From DATBLQ01 sp036555325 (GTDB lineage Bacteria; Pseudomonadota; Alphaproteobacteria; Rhizobiales; Aestuariivirgaceae), in NCBI GenBank assembly GCA_036555325.1, contig DATBLQ010000043.1, positions 62,001 to 126,000 on the forward strand: DNA of 64,000 bases, in the 5' to 3' direction. The notes under the pieces are model-generated. The model saw only the letters and a program-made list of their open reading frames with translations. It made no database searches and was not told where the DNA came from. This document shows positions 1-9,096 of the stretch, piece after piece (the stretch's first letter is position 1; every line of letters starts with the position of its first letter). The position numbers were made by a program, and so were the translations under genes.

Positions 1-651
1 TTTCAGCATGTCTTCGATGGCGATAAAACGCACCTCGCTGCTCGATGCATCGGCAGGAAGCCTGATGAAGCGCTCGAGCTGTTGCGGAATTGGCAACAGC
101 GCATTCATCGCCATTTGATCGCTCTTGCGTCTCAGCGACAGTACCAGATTGAACGCGCGGTTGGGTATGAATGGAAACGGATGCGCCGGATCGATTGCAA
201 TGGGAGTCACCACCGGCAATATGTGACCGAGGAAGCGGTCATCCAGCCATGCGCGTTCGGCCGGTTTGAGCGAGTTGCCGTCGACCACCGCCAGCGCTGC
301 ATCTGCCATCTCTTTTTTCAGGCTGAGCCATCGGGTGTCCTGTTCGACCATTAGTTCCAGTGCGAGCCGTCTCACCTGCTCCAGCTGCTCCGCCGGCGTA
401 AGTCCGTCTTGGCTGATTTCGATGATTCCGGAGCGTATCTGGCCCACCAGGCCGGCCACCCGCACCATGAAGAATTCGTCGAGGTTGTTTCCCGAGATCG
501 ACAGGAAGCGCAATCGCTCCAGCAGCGGATGTCTCGGATTTCTGGCCTCCTCGAGAACCCGCATGTTGAAATGGAGCCACGACAGCTCGCGATTGATAAA
601 GCGGCTGGGATTGGACAGATCGATCGGGGCTTTGCTGCTGTCGTCGGCCAT
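1..651 (-). CDS. ppk: Polyphosphate kinase 1, N-terminal part (truncated by window edge)
   Basis: PPK1 reversibly polymerises the gamma-phosphate of ATP into polyphosphate. Reading the minus strand from ATG at 651 gives an open frame to the window edge, about 217 codons. It begins MADDSSKAPIDLSNPSRF and continues with the family's N-terminal pattern: RFINRELSWLHFN, then LEEARNPRHPLLERLRFLSI and NNLDEFFMVRVAGL. The catalytic histidine domains lie outside the window. The gene follows hdaA on the same strand after 79 bp, the usual arrangement in Hyphomicrobiales. The family is clear; only completeness is unknown. Confidence 0.93.
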   Translation of the reverse strand, partial: MADDSSKAPIDLSNPSRFINRELSWLHFNMRVLEEARNPRHPLLERLRFLSISGNNLDEFFMVRVAGLVGQIRSGIIEISQDGLTPAEQLEQVRRLALELMVEQDTRWLSLKKEMADAALAVVDGNSLKPAERAWLDDRFLGHILPVVTPIAIDPAHPFPFIPNRAFNLVLSLRRKSDQMAMNALLPIPQQLERFIRLPADASSSEVRFIAIEDMLK

Positions 652-730
652 CGGGTCACGCTTGGGAATCGTCAAGCCGATCCATATTAGTGACAAATGA
701 CCAATCTATGAAGATTAACCGAAGGTTAAC

Positions 731-1414
731 CTAATCGCTCGCCGTCTGCATGATTCGCGCCACAAATCCGCGGGTTACCTCCGCCCTTTCCTCGAGCGCC
801 CGACGATCTACGGTCTCTACGATTCGGCTGGCGAAGGCCGCCGAGCGCTCCATATGGGTCACCATGTAGGCGATCGTTGCCTCATCGACTGCGATCTGCC
901 GATCGGCGAACAGCTTCACCAGCATCCCTCGCAACAAGCCGTCGTCGGGCTCGCGCAGCATCGCAACAGGCATTGCGTTGATCCGCGAGCGGAGGTCCTT
1001 GATGTCGATTGGCCATGCGAGGGGATTGAGTTGCGATGTGAGCAGCAGGTGGCCGCCGTTTTCCCGGACCAGATTGATAAGGTGAAACATCGCGGTTTGG
1101 TTCAGCGATGGACCCGGAACGTCCTCGACAACCACTGCACGCTTGGCAGCGAGCACCGGCACCCGCGGAAGCGACAAATCGCAGGCATCGCAGATCTCAG
1201 CGCCGGAAACGCTCCGCCAGACTTCCGCCAGATGGCTTTTCCCCGACCCCGAAGGTCCTACCAAAATCAATCCGGGGTTAAGCCAATCCGGCCAGCGGTC
1301 GATCATCGCGACCGCCTCTTCATTCGCCGTCGATATGAGAAAATCCTCCCGGCCAGTCGCCGTTCGATGCGGAAGATCGAAAACGAGCTGCCGTGCGCCA
1401 CTCCGGCGCTGCAT
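731..1414 (-). CDS. hdaA: DnaA regulatory inactivator Hda/HdaA (AAA+ family)
   Basis: A 227-aa DnaA-like AAA+ protein without the DnaA DNA-binding domain. With the beta clamp it stimulates ATP hydrolysis by DnaA and so limits re-initiation. The N-terminus carries QLVFDLP (residues 9-15), in the position of the clamp-binding motif of Hda. Walker A is GPSGSGKS (residues 53-60), and a Walker-B-like VVVEDV follows. The frame stays open far upstream, but the ATG at 1414 is chosen because it gives the family length. It also overlaps the perM stop in a TGATG arrangement, which suggests translational coupling. The family is sure; activity is inferred. Confidence 0.9.
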   Translation of the reverse strand: MQRRSGARQLVFDLPHRTATGREDFLISTANEEAVAMIDRWPDWLNPGLILVGPSGSGKSHLAEVWRSVSGAEICDACDLSLPRVPVLAAKRAVVVEDVPGPSLNQTAMFHLINLVRENGGHLLLTSQLNPLAWPIDIKDLRSRINAMPVAMLREPDDGLLRGMLVKLFADRQIAVDEATIAYMVTHMERSAAFASRIVETVDRRALEERAEVTRGFVARIMQTASD

Positions 1415-2511
1415 CACGGCTTGACCCTTCGCCGTGGCACATCCGACGCCACGTCTGAACCGAGATAGAAATCGCTGGTGAGATATTTGCGCAAGGCAAA
1501 GCGAACCAGGACGCCTGTTGCTGCGGCAAGTGGTACCGCCATTAGCAGCCCGGCAAAACCAAACAGGTAACCGAATGCAAAAAGGGCGAACATCAGCCAC
1601 ACCGGATGCAGGCCCACGCGGTTGCCAACAAGCTTTGGAGACAGGAAGTTGCCCTCGATGAATTGTCCGGCTGCGAAAATGACCGCCACGGCGACGATAT
1701 CGACCCAATTTGGCCAGAATTGCACCAGCGCAACCCCGATCGACAGCACGAAGCCGACGAAAGAGCCGACGTAGGGAACGAAGCTCAGGATTCCCGCTGC
1801 CAGACCTATGAGAAGGCCAAAGTTGAGCCCCACGATCGACAAGCCCGCCGCATAGAACAATCCGAGCAGCAGGCACACCACCGCCTGGCCACGGATGAAG
1901 CCTGCCATGGCATCGTCCATTTCCCGCGCCAGCTGGCGAATTGTTTCCACATGCTGCCGAGGCAGCCAGCTGTCCACCTGCCGGATCATGCGGTCCCAGT
2001 CGGCAAGCAGGTAAAAGGCGACAATCGGGGTGACGACGAGCAGGGACAAAAGATTCACCAGCGCCAGGCCGCCGGAGAGAATCGAAGATAGCAGAGTTGC
2101 AATCCACCCGGCGGCGCGGCCGGCAATTTCCGAAGCGCTGCCCGGCAGGTTGCTGCCGGATTGTTGGAGGAGTTCCTTCAGCCAATCAGGCGCCGCTTCG
2201 TTGAAACGGTTGACCAGGGTTGTAATTATCCCAGGTAGGTTCGCGGCAAATTTGCCGACTTGGTCGATCAGCACCGGCACCAGAAGGAAGATCGCCAATA
2301 CCAGCGCAAAGATGCTGAAACCGAGAATTAGCAAGGTGGCGACAGCCCGCGGCAGCCCCAAGTCTTCAAGAGCATCGGCGATGGGATCGAGGAAATAGGC
2401 GAGCACCAATCCTGCTATGAAGGGGAGAAGAATTCCCTGCAGCAGCCACAGGACAAAAATGAGCGCAATGAGCGAAACCACCCAAAAGACGATCTGCCGT
2501 TGAAACGTCAT
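1414..2511 (-). CDS. PerM/AI-2E family membrane transporter
   Basis: A 365-aa inner-membrane protein of the PerM/TqsA (AI-2E exporter-like, UPF0118) family. The N-terminus has two close hydrophobic segments (IVFWVVSLIALIFVLWLLQG and the next around residues 30-45). A long amphipathic region follows, then a cluster of membrane segments in the C-terminal half containing GLLIGLAAGILSFVPYVG, the family's conserved PY-containing stretch. The substrate is not known; some members export AI-2, others are Na+/H+ antiporters. It sits 4 bp after the CDP-alcohol transferase gene and is coupled to hdaA. Confidence 0.85.
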   Translation of the reverse strand: MTFQRQIVFWVVSLIALIFVLWLLQGILLPFIAGLVLAYFLDPIADALEDLGLPRAVATLLILGFSIFALVLAIFLLVPVLIDQVGKFAANLPGIITTLVNRFNEAAPDWLKELLQQSGSNLPGSASEIAGRAAGWIATLLSSILSGGLALVNLLSLLVVTPIVAFYLLADWDRMIRQVDSWLPRQHVETIRQLAREMDDAMAGFIRGQAVVCLLLGLFYAAGLSIVGLNFGLLIGLAAGILSFVPYVGSFVGFVLSIGVALVQFWPNWVDIVAVAVIFAAGQFIEGNFLSPKLVGNRVGLHPVWLMFALFAFGYLFGFAGLLMAVPLAAATGVLVRFALRKYLTSDFYLGSDVASDVPRRRVKP

Positions 2512-2515
2512 CGCT

Positions 2516-3064
2516 TCACCCTTGCTGCGGCGGACTTGGGGCCGTATGTCGAAACCAGCTTAATACATACTGGGTACCCGAGGCGGCCGTTAGAATAGCG
2601 ACTATGACGCTGCCGATAAGCACTATTTCACCCCCCGAAAACCCGAACCCAAGAACGGCGAGGACGAGTGCCGCCAGAGCGATCTGTGCAGCGGTGTTAA
2701 GCTTGCTCAGCAGTGTCGGTTTGACACGCACGGGCTGTTGAATGACGGTCGCCAACACCACCCCTCCGACGATCAATATGTCGCGGCTTACCACCAGTAT
2801 GACCAGCCACGGTGGCAAAACCTCAAGTAGGCCGAGCGAGACGTAAATGCTGACGAGCATCAGCTTGTCTGCCGCCGGATCGAGGTAAGCGCCAAGTTCG
2901 GTTCTCAGATTGAATCGCTTGGCGATAAAGCCGTCGAGCCCATCGCTTACACCGGCGGCTATGAAAGCCCAAAAGGCGAGCAAGTACTCACCGGAAATGA
3001 CCAGCCAGATCATCAGCGGTACGACCAGAATTCTGGCAATCGTGATCGCGTTTGGCAGATTCAT
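2516..3064 (-). CDS. CDP-alcohol phosphatidyltransferase family protein
   Basis: A 182-aa polytopic membrane enzyme resembling phosphatidylglycerophosphate synthase (PgsA), which joins CDP-diacylglycerol to an alcohol phosphate. The CDP-binding signature is present as SDGLDGFIAKRFNLRTELG followed by AYLDPAADK, giving the metal-binding D..DG and G...D...D pattern. The usual AR in the first half is AK here. The start at 3064 (MNLPNAITIARIL) matches the family N-terminus; the longer open frame upstream belongs to the neighbouring gene's shadow. The true alcohol acceptor cannot be read from sequence, so no pgsA symbol is given. Confidence 0.85.
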   Translation of the reverse strand: MNLPNAITIARILVVPLMIWLVISGEYLLAFWAFIAAGVSDGLDGFIAKRFNLRTELGAYLDPAADKLMLVSIYVSLGLLEVLPPWLVILVVSRDILIVGGVVLATVIQQPVRVKPTLLSKLNTAAQIALAALVLAVLGFGFSGGEIVLIGSVIVAILTAASGTQYVLSWFRHTAPSPPQQG

Positions 3065-3087
3065 GCGTGCTAGCCCGAGTGCAACCG

Positions 3088-4239
3088 CTAGAGGGGCTGC
3101 AGCACCCATGCCCCCCTTATTTCTACCAGCTTCATCCCAACACTCGCCAGAGACCGCTGCAGATCGTCGAATCCAGTGGTTATGCCAAGTCGAATTCTGG
3201 CACCTCCCGATGCCATCGTCGTGACGTCGACGCTTGCAATCCCTTGAACTGAGAGCAATTGCGCCCGGATGCCATTCCACTGGTGCGCGCTGGAAAAAGG
3301 TACCGTGACCGCCACCGTTTGTAATGGCATCGCCTGCGGCTGCTCCCCGCCCACGCTCGCCGATTTCCACTTCTCGTTCATCAGGGCGACAAAACGCTGC
3401 GCGGCGATCGTCGCCGCGCGCTCAAGGCCTCCCTCCTCTCCGTCATAGACCTTGTCGAAAGTCACGATTCCCAAGGGTGTCTCGCCGCTTATCACCGCGC
3501 GAATCGAAGTTTCCCCTGCCGGTTCGGCCACCGCGACGAGAATCGCCTCGCCTTCATATCTGAGCTTGAGGGATTCCAGTTTCACTTCGTTGCCGCGCAG
3601 GGCTTCCTGCGCCGAAATCGTCTCGCTATCGTCAAGATCCCCAAGCGGCACGACTATGGGAACAAGATCATTGTCGGAATCGAGATTGAGCCAGGCTTTC
3701 CGCCATGGATTGTCCTCCCATGCGACCGGTCCATCCGGTCCGTTCCACAAGGGGAGTACGACGATGCGCGGTGCGCGGTTTTCCGAGTACGCGACTCCAA
3801 GCAAGGCGAATGCTTCCCGCACCTTTTCGGGCAGGAATGCGATTGAAAATTTGCCGATGTAGCGGCCTGGACCCGATTTTTCACTCTGAATGGAAAGGCT
3901 TGCCATCATCCGCCCGATTTCTGCTTCGCTCAAATAGGCTGCCGCGGTTACCGCATCCGGGCCGCCAAGTCTTTCGGCTAGAATCTGGAATGCCTTGACC
4001 TGAGCCTCCGAGATGGCCTTGAGCTTCGCCGAGGAAGCATCCTTCGCAGTAACGTCCACCTCTACGTTCGATATGGTGTAGAGGCTGCTTTCACTAGCCG
4101 GAGCATTTTCCGCTGCGACACACAGCACCATGAGCGCTGCGAGGCCAGCCTGCCGTACCACACAACACAACCCCGACAATATTTGCACTCCGCGTTTCTC
4201 CCGGCTATTCACAGGCCTGGTCGGCAGGTGCCGACCCAT
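3088..4239 (-). CDS. DUF2066 domain-containing exported protein
   Basis: About 383 aa from ATG 4239, or 393 from GTG 4269. A hydrophobic signal-like stretch (AGLAALMVLCVAA) followed by ENAPASES suggests export. The body matches the DUF2066 family found upstream of pgsA/perM/hdaA in Hyphomicrobiales, including a segment VEVDVTAKDASSAKLKAISE near the mature N-terminus and a C-terminal repeat-like half. Function is unknown. The first 40 or so residues are basic and poorly signal-like, so the real start could be a later GTG. It is the first gene of the minus-strand hdaA operon and is divergent from purM across 81 bp. Confidence 0.75.
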   Translation of the reverse strand: MGRHLPTRPVNSREKRGVQILSGLCCVVRQAGLAALMVLCVAAENAPASESSLYTISNVEVDVTAKDASSAKLKAISEAQVKAFQILAERLGGPDAVTAAAYLSEAEIGRMMASLSIQSEKSGPGRYIGKFSIAFLPEKVREAFALLGVAYSENRAPRIVVLPLWNGPDGPVAWEDNPWRKAWLNLDSDNDLVPIVVPLGDLDDSETISAQEALRGNEVKLESLKLRYEGEAILVAVAEPAGETSIRAVISGETPLGIVTFDKVYDGEEGGLERAATIAAQRFVALMNEKWKSASVGGEQPQAMPLQTVAVTVPFSSAHQWNGIRAQLLSVQGIASVDVTTMASGGARIRLGITTGFDDLQRSLASVGMKLVEIRGAWVLQPL

Positions 4240-4320
4240 TTTGCTTACCTGCCGTGAGTGCGCGTACACGTGTCCGCCAGGCGATCAAAAACGGCCTCGA
4301 TCCAAAGGCAAACTAGCGAC

Positions 4321-5406
4321 ATGGCGAATGCCAAACAAGATGAAGCAGAAGGCCTCTCCTACGAGGTCGCGGGCGTTGATGTGTCGGCCGGGAACGCCTT
4401 CGTGAAGGCAATCGGGCCGCTGATCCGCACCACGGCAAGGGCGGGGAGCGATGGCACAATTGGCGGCTTTGGCGCTTTGTTCGACATAAAGGCCTGCGGT
4501 TACGGGGATCCGGTGCTGGTGGCGGCTACGGACGGGGTGGGCACCAAGCTCAAAATTGCGATTGAAACAGGCATTCATCACTCGATCGGCATTGACCTTG
4601 TTGCCATGTCGGTCAACGACCTTCTCGTGCAAGGTGCTGAGCCCCTGTTTTTTCTCGACTATTTTGCCTGTCGCAAACTTGATCTCGAAGTGGCTCAGGC
4701 AGTCGTTGCCGGGATCGTCGCGGGGTGCAAGCAGGCAGGATGTGCCCTGATTGGCGGCGAGACGGCCGAGATGCCGGGCGTCTATCATGGCGAAGACTAT
4801 GATCTCGCGGGCTTTGCCGTGGGGGCGGTTGAACGACACAACATCCTGCCGAGCGCTGATATTGCCCCGGGCGACCAATTGCTTGGGCTTTCCTCTTCAG
4901 GTCCCCACTCCAATGGTTTCTCGCTCATTCGAAAGATCGTCGAAATGAGCACCCTCGACTATGATTCAAAGGCTCCGTTCGACGCAAGCAAGACGCTCGG
5001 CGAGGCTCTCCTGACGCCGACCCGCATCTATGTAAAACCGCTCCTGAAGATCCTTCGCCGAGGGGGCGCCATCAAGGCGTTCGCTCACATCACCGGCGGA
5101 GGCCTCGTTGAAAACATTCCCCGGGTTCTGCCCGCGTCCGTTGCGGCCGAAATCGACTTGTCCTCTGTTCCCTTCGCCGACGTGTTCCGCTGGCTGAAGG
5201 ATCAGGGTCGGCTGAGACAGGAGGAAACGCTGCGCACGTTTAACTGCGGCGTAGGTATGGTTGTTGTTGTAAGAGAAGCAGACTGCGCGCGCGTCGCAGC
5301 AGAGCTCCATAACGAAGGAGAGACCGCTGTCGCCCTGGGCTCGATCATTGACCGCAAGGCGGGCGAGCAAGTGGTCTTTCGCGGCAGGCTCCCCGGCAAG
5401 ACATGA
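4321..5406 (+). CDS. purM: Phosphoribosylformylglycinamidine cyclo-ligase
   Basis: AIR synthetase closes the imidazole ring (FGAM + ATP to AIR) in de novo purine synthesis. The 361-aa product from ATG 4321 (MANAKQDEAEGLSYEVAGV) has the conserved GGFGALFD, the ATP-binding region DPVLVAATDGVGTKLKIA, and SVNDLLVQGAEPLFFLDYFA. An upstream in-frame start at 4258 would add residues unlike the family and overlap the divergent DUF2066 gene. It overlaps purN by ATGA, so the two enzymes are probably co-translated. Confidence 0.96.
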   Translation: MANAKQDEAEGLSYEVAGVDVSAGNAFVKAIGPLIRTTARAGSDGTIGGFGALFDIKACGYGDPVLVAATDGVGTKLKIAIETGIHHSIGIDLVAMSVNDLLVQGAEPLFFLDYFACRKLDLEVAQAVVAGIVAGCKQAGCALIGGETAEMPGVYHGEDYDLAGFAVGAVERHNILPSADIAPGDQLLGLSSSGPHSNGFSLIRKIVEMSTLDYDSKAPFDASKTLGEALLTPTRIYVKPLLKILRRGGAIKAFAHITGGGLVENIPRVLPASVAAEIDLSSVPFADVFRWLKDQGRLRQEETLRTFNCGVGMVVVVREADCARVAAELHNEGETAVALGSIIDRKAGEQVVFRGRLPGKT

Positions 5407-6065
5407 AACGGCGCACGCCAACGGCGGTGTTTATTTCCGGCCGCGGATCCAACATGGAAGCCTTGCTCCGCGCCTCGCAAAGTCCGGCTTATTCTGCGGA
5501 AATCGTTGCAGTCATGTCGAACCGGCCGGATGCCAAGGGTCTCGAAACGGCTCGCGCCTATGGCATTGAGGCCATGAGCTTTGATCACCGGCAATTCGCC
5601 ACCCGCGAGGCATTCGAACAGGTTGTCGATGGTTATTGTCGCGACCGCCAGGTAGAGATCATAGCTTGTGCGGGTTTCATGCGCGTGATGACGGAAGGCT
5701 TCGCTGCCCGCTGGCTCGGACGCATGATCAATATCCACCCGTCCCTGCTTCCGAGCTACCGCGGCCTCGACACCCATGCCCGTGCGTTAACCGAGGGTGT
5801 TAGGATACATGGCTGTACGGTTCATTTCGTAACGGGCGATCTCGATGCCGGGCCGATAATCGCGCAGGCTGCCGTTCCCGTGTTCGAGCACGATACGGTT
5901 CACACTCTTGCCCAGCGGGTGCTCGTTCAGGAGCACGTTCTCTACCCTCTCGTGCTGGATTGGGTGGCCTCCGGTGCCGTCACCTTGCAATCAAACAAAG
6001 TTTCTTATGCCTTCCCGCCGCCTGACGAATTTGAGCCGCTTTTTTCGCCTTCCGCTTCGCGTTGA
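5403..6065 (+). CDS. purN: Phosphoribosylglycinamide formyltransferase
   Basis: GAR transformylase moves the formyl group from 10-formyl-tetrahydrofolate to GAR, the step upstream of PurM substrate formation. It is 220 aa with the N-terminal VFISGRGSNMEALL. The folate/active-site segment is INIHPSLLPSYRGLDTHARA, with the catalytic N/H pair (IHPS). GCTVHFVTGDLDAGPII supplies the catalytic Asp. It starts within the purM stop (ATGA). Its last 61 bp run antisense through the 3' end of the convergent WYL regulator gene. Confidence 0.96.
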   Translation: MKRRTPTAVFISGRGSNMEALLRASQSPAYSAEIVAVMSNRPDAKGLETARAYGIEAMSFDHRQFATREAFEQVVDGYCRDRQVEIIACAGFMRVMTEGFAARWLGRMINIHPSLLPSYRGLDTHARALTEGVRIHGCTVHFVTGDLDAGPIIAQAAVPVFEHDTVHTLAQRVLVQEHVLYPLVLDWVASGAVTLQSNKVSYAFPPPDEFEPLFSPSASR

Positions 6066-6739
6066 GCTTTCTGAACCGACAACCATCGTTTGAGCAGCCG
6101 ATCGCGATGCTCTGGAAGCCTCGCCGGCAAGACATTCACCTCGCTGATGCGATCGGTCCGGAAGTGCCGGTAGTCATTTCGCAGTTCGCACCAGGCGATC
6201 AGAATTCGACGGTCTTCCAAGTACCCGAGCGCCAGCGGCCAGATCACCCGGTTGGTGGTTTCTCCTTCGGCATTGCCATAGAGCAACTGCAGCTTGCGCT
6301 GTTCGCGAAGCGCCTGGCGGATGAGGCCCGCATCGATTTTTTCGGCGATGGGCTCTGTGTAGTGCGACGACATGAGCGGCGCATCGAGAAGTATCGGACG
6401 CAGCGACTTCGGAATAACCGCAGCAATCTTGGCAACTGCATCGGCCGCTGCCTGGGACAAGGCGCGGTCTCCGCGCGCTTCGACCAATCTTGCGCCGAGC
6501 ATCAGGGCTTCGAGCTCATCGGCATTGAACATGAGCGGTGGCAAATCAAAACCGTCGCCCAGAACGTAGCCGACACCGGCCTCTCCGATCACCGGCACTC
6601 CGTTGCCGATCAGCGACGCGACGTCGCGGTAAACCGTGCGGACCGTGATTTCAAGCTCCTCCGCGATCCGCGCGGCAGTGACCGGACCGCGAGCACGGCG
6701 GAGAATCTGCACCAGTCTTAGAAGGCGGTCAGCGCGCAT
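6005..6739 (-). CDS. YafY-type transcriptional regulator (HTH_11 + WYL)
   Basis: A 244-aa regulator. Residues 1-60 form a winged helix of the HTH_11 type (MRADRLLRLVQILRRARGPV, then ELEITVRTVYRDVASL). Residues about 135-215 match a WYL ligand-sensing domain, including IWPLALGYLEDRRILIAWCE and FRTDRISEV. Such proteins are local regulators that respond to nucleic acid or small ligands. The tail (residues 225-244) is hydrophilic and lies in the region overlapping purN. The regulated gene is not evident; self-regulation or control of the small downstream membrane ORF is possible but unproven. Confidence 0.87.
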   Translation of the reverse strand: MRADRLLRLVQILRRARGPVTAARIAEELEITVRTVYRDVASLIGNGVPVIGEAGVGYVLGDGFDLPPLMFNADELEALMLGARLVEARGDRALSQAAADAVAKIAAVIPKSLRPILLDAPLMSSHYTEPIAEKIDAGLIRQALREQRKLQLLYGNAEGETTNRVIWPLALGYLEDRRILIAWCELRNDYRHFRTDRISEVNVLPARLPEHRDRLLKRWLSVQKAQREAEGEKSGSNSSGGGKA

Positions 6740-6798
6740 GACAGAACCTTAGTCTAGCGCTACTGACAGCCTCCTGTCAGGAGATGTCAGGACAGTGG

Positions 6799-6891
6799 TC
6801 AGATTGTTCCCGCCAGCACGATTACGGGAACCGCGAGGGCCAAAAGGAGGCTCAGCGCCATCAGGATCAGCACATGGGTCGTGGCATTCAT
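6799..6891 (-). CDS. Putative 30-aa single-span membrane peptide
   Basis: A short frame from ATG 6891 to TGA encodes MNATTHVLILMALSLLLALA followed by VPVIVLAGTI, almost all of it one hydrophobic helix. It sits upstream of the WYL regulator on the same strand. No strong Shine-Dalgarno sequence is seen, only AAGAAA just before the ATG. It could be a genuine small membrane protein or chance. A different 63-codon frame over the same stretch has no protein-like features. Confidence 0.35.
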   Translation of the reverse strand: MNATTHVLILMALSLLLALAVPVIVLAGTI

Positions 6892-6991
6892 TTTCTTGAA
6901 CTCGCCGCATTGGAACGTGCCTGCATCCTAAAGCGCGCAAACTTAGCCCACCGTGACTAAGTCATTCACCTGGGGTTAAGTTTGGGCCGCA

Positions 6992-9088
6992 TCACGCCTC
7001 CGCTGATCTGATCCACACGTGCGCGTCATGGAACGGGGCGCCGCCGCACGGTGCCGGCTGATCTGCCCCCGTGAGTGTGTTGATTCCGCAGCCATCCGCA
7101 AATGCGCTGTTGGGCCAGATCGATTCCGCAATCACCACCCCGCGCCTTAGCTCGGCAAAGGCCTTGACATGTATCACCACGCAGCCCCGCTGATTGCCGA
7201 TTCTCACCTTCTGCCCGTCCACGAGACCGAGAGCGGCAAGATCGCTCGGGTGGACGAACAGAACGGGCTTGCCTTCTCTCTTCAGCGACCCCGGGGTCTC
7301 GTTGAAGGTGGAGTTGAGGAATCCCCTAGCGGGACTGGTCGCAAGCTTGAACGGATGTTGGTCGTCGGCATTCTCCAACACGTCCCAATGGTCAGGTAGC
7401 GGAGGAATGGAATCGATCGGCCCCAAGGCCGACAGCTCAGACCTGAAGCGCACGCTCCGCCAGTCGGGCTTGAAGCGGAACTTGCCATCGGGAAAACCGA
7501 ACCCCTTGAGGAAGTGCGAGGTTTCGAAATCCGGCTGAACGTCGATCCAGTTTTCCCGGTCGAGACTATCGAGCCCGTCGCGTCCCGTATTGACCAGCGT
7601 CCAGTCGATCAGCTCTCGAACCGACATGTCGAACCCCGGATGATGCGCCCCGACCCGCCTCGCCAATTCGACGATGACTTCATGATTCGAGCGGCACTCG
7701 CCTGGCGGTTCGATCAGCTTGCGGCCAAACATGATATGTTGATGTCCGCCACCCTGGTAGAGATCGTCGTGTTCCAGAAACATCGTGGCGGGCAGTACGA
7801 TATCAGCAAGCTCCGCCGTTTCCGTCATGAAGTGCTCGTGCACGCCCACGAACAGCGTCTCCCGCGCCAGCCCTTTCTTCACCTTGGTCTGGTCCGGCGC
7901 AACGGAAGCCGGATTCGTGTTCTGAATGAGCATGGCCGTTATCGGCGGGCCGCCGGCGAGGTCGTAGGGATTGCCATCCAGCGCTTCGCCGATCCGCGAC
8001 ATGTCGATCACGCGCACCGACGGGTCCCTCACGTCGGTCCCCTCGATCATGCGTTTGTTCCACCGATAGATGCCGCTGTTGGATTGCAAGGCGCCCCCGC
8101 CTTCATATTGCCAGGCGCCGATGACCGCCGGAATGCACGTGACAGCGTGTAGATTATGGGCACCGTTGCGGTGGCGTGAAAAACCGTAGCCAATGCGAAA
8201 ATAGACGCGTCTTGTTTCACCGATGAGCCGTGCGAATGCTTCGATTTCCGCTGCAGGGCATCCGGTTATCGCTTCCGCCCACTCCGGAGTGCGCGTCTTG
8301 AGGTGGCGCTCCAGTTCCTTTGGCACATCAGTGTATTTCTCAAGATAGGGCCGGTCGGCCAGCTCGTCCCTGAACAACACATTCATGACGGCGCAGGCGA
8401 GCGCACCGTCGGTGCCGGGTCGTATGATCAAGCCCATGTCGGCCTGCTTCATGGTGGACGTTTGATAGATGTCGACCACCACGATTTTCGCGCCCCGCTC
8501 CTTTCGTGCGCGCACGGCATGATGCATGACGTTGACCTGGGTGTGCACCGGATTGGTCCCCCAGATCACCACGCAGTCGGATTTCGCCATTTCCCGAGGA
8601 TCGGCGCCAGCAAGCTTGCCGGTGCCCGCAATGTATCCGGGCCATGCCAGTGCAACGCAAAAAGTGTCGTACATGCCTGAATATTTTTTTGCGTGGCGCA
8701 GCCGGTTCATGCCGTCTCGCATGACGAGGCCCATCGTGCCCGCATAGTAGTACGGCCATACAGCCTCCGCTCCGTGACTTTGCTCAGCCCTGAGGAAAGC
8801 CTCGCCGATCTCGTCGAGCGCGTCTGTCCACGAAATCGGTTGCCACTGCTTGCCGCCCTTGGCCCCCTTCCTCTTCAGCGGCTTCAGCAGGCGATCGGGA
8901 TGATGAACGCGCTCCGCATAACGGCCGACCTTTTCGCAGATCACGCCGGCCGTATAGCTGTTGGAGTCCGCACCGCGCACCCGCCCAATCGTCCGGCCGT
9001 CCAGAAGCTCAACCTCTAGCGCGCACGTTGAGGGACAATCATGCGGGCAGACGGAAAACCCCGTTCTCGCAGTGTGGCGTATATTCAT
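6992..9088 (-). CDS. Molybdopterin-dependent oxidoreductase (MopB superfamily)
   Basis: A 698-aa catalytic subunit of the DMSO reductase/formate dehydrogenase superfamily that would bind Mo-bis-MGD and one [4Fe-4S] cluster. The N-terminal Cys pattern (C14, C18, C22, C51; CPHDCPSTC ... GVICEK) supplies the cluster. The molybdopterin domain spans roughly residues 65-480 (VVIWGTNPVHTQ). The C-terminal dinucleotide-binding domain is near 575-695. No Tat signal is visible, so it is probably cytoplasmic. There are no adjacent electron-transfer or chaperone genes, so substrate and partner are unknown. A GGGTGAAGG stretch directly precedes the ATG. Confidence 0.88.
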   Translation of the reverse strand: MNIRHTARTGFSVCPHDCPSTCALEVELLDGRTIGRVRGADSNSYTAGVICEKVGRYAERVHHPDRLLKPLKRKGAKGGKQWQPISWTDALDEIGEAFLRAEQSHGAEAVWPYYYAGTMGLVMRDGMNRLRHAKKYSGMYDTFCVALAWPGYIAGTGKLAGADPREMAKSDCVVIWGTNPVHTQVNVMHHAVRARKERGAKIVVVDIYQTSTMKQADMGLIIRPGTDGALACAVMNVLFRDELADRPYLEKYTDVPKELERHLKTRTPEWAEAITGCPAAEIEAFARLIGETRRVYFRIGYGFSRHRNGAHNLHAVTCIPAVIGAWQYEGGGALQSNSGIYRWNKRMIEGTDVRDPSVRVIDMSRIGEALDGNPYDLAGGPPITAMLIQNTNPASVAPDQTKVKKGLARETLFVGVHEHFMTETAELADIVLPATMFLEHDDLYQGGGHQHIMFGRKLIEPPGECRSNHEVIVELARRVGAHHPGFDMSVRELIDWTLVNTGRDGLDSLDRENWIDVQPDFETSHFLKGFGFPDGKFRFKPDWRSVRFRSELSALGPIDSIPPLPDHWDVLENADDQHPFKLATSPARGFLNSTFNETPGSLKREGKPVLFVHPSDLAALGLVDGQKVRIGNQRGCVVIHVKAFAELRRGVVIAESIWPNSAFADGCGINTLTGADQPAPCGGAPFHDAHVWIRSAEA

Positions 9089-9096
9089 CCTTCACC

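Noticed and set aside
1415..2185. Long N-terminal extension of HdaA
   Set aside because: The extension reads through perM in another frame, and the family length and the TGATG coupling point to ATG 1414.
6749..6940. 63-codon minus-strand frame
   Set aside because: Composition is random-looking and a hydrophobic 30-codon frame in another phase is a better, though still weak, candidate.
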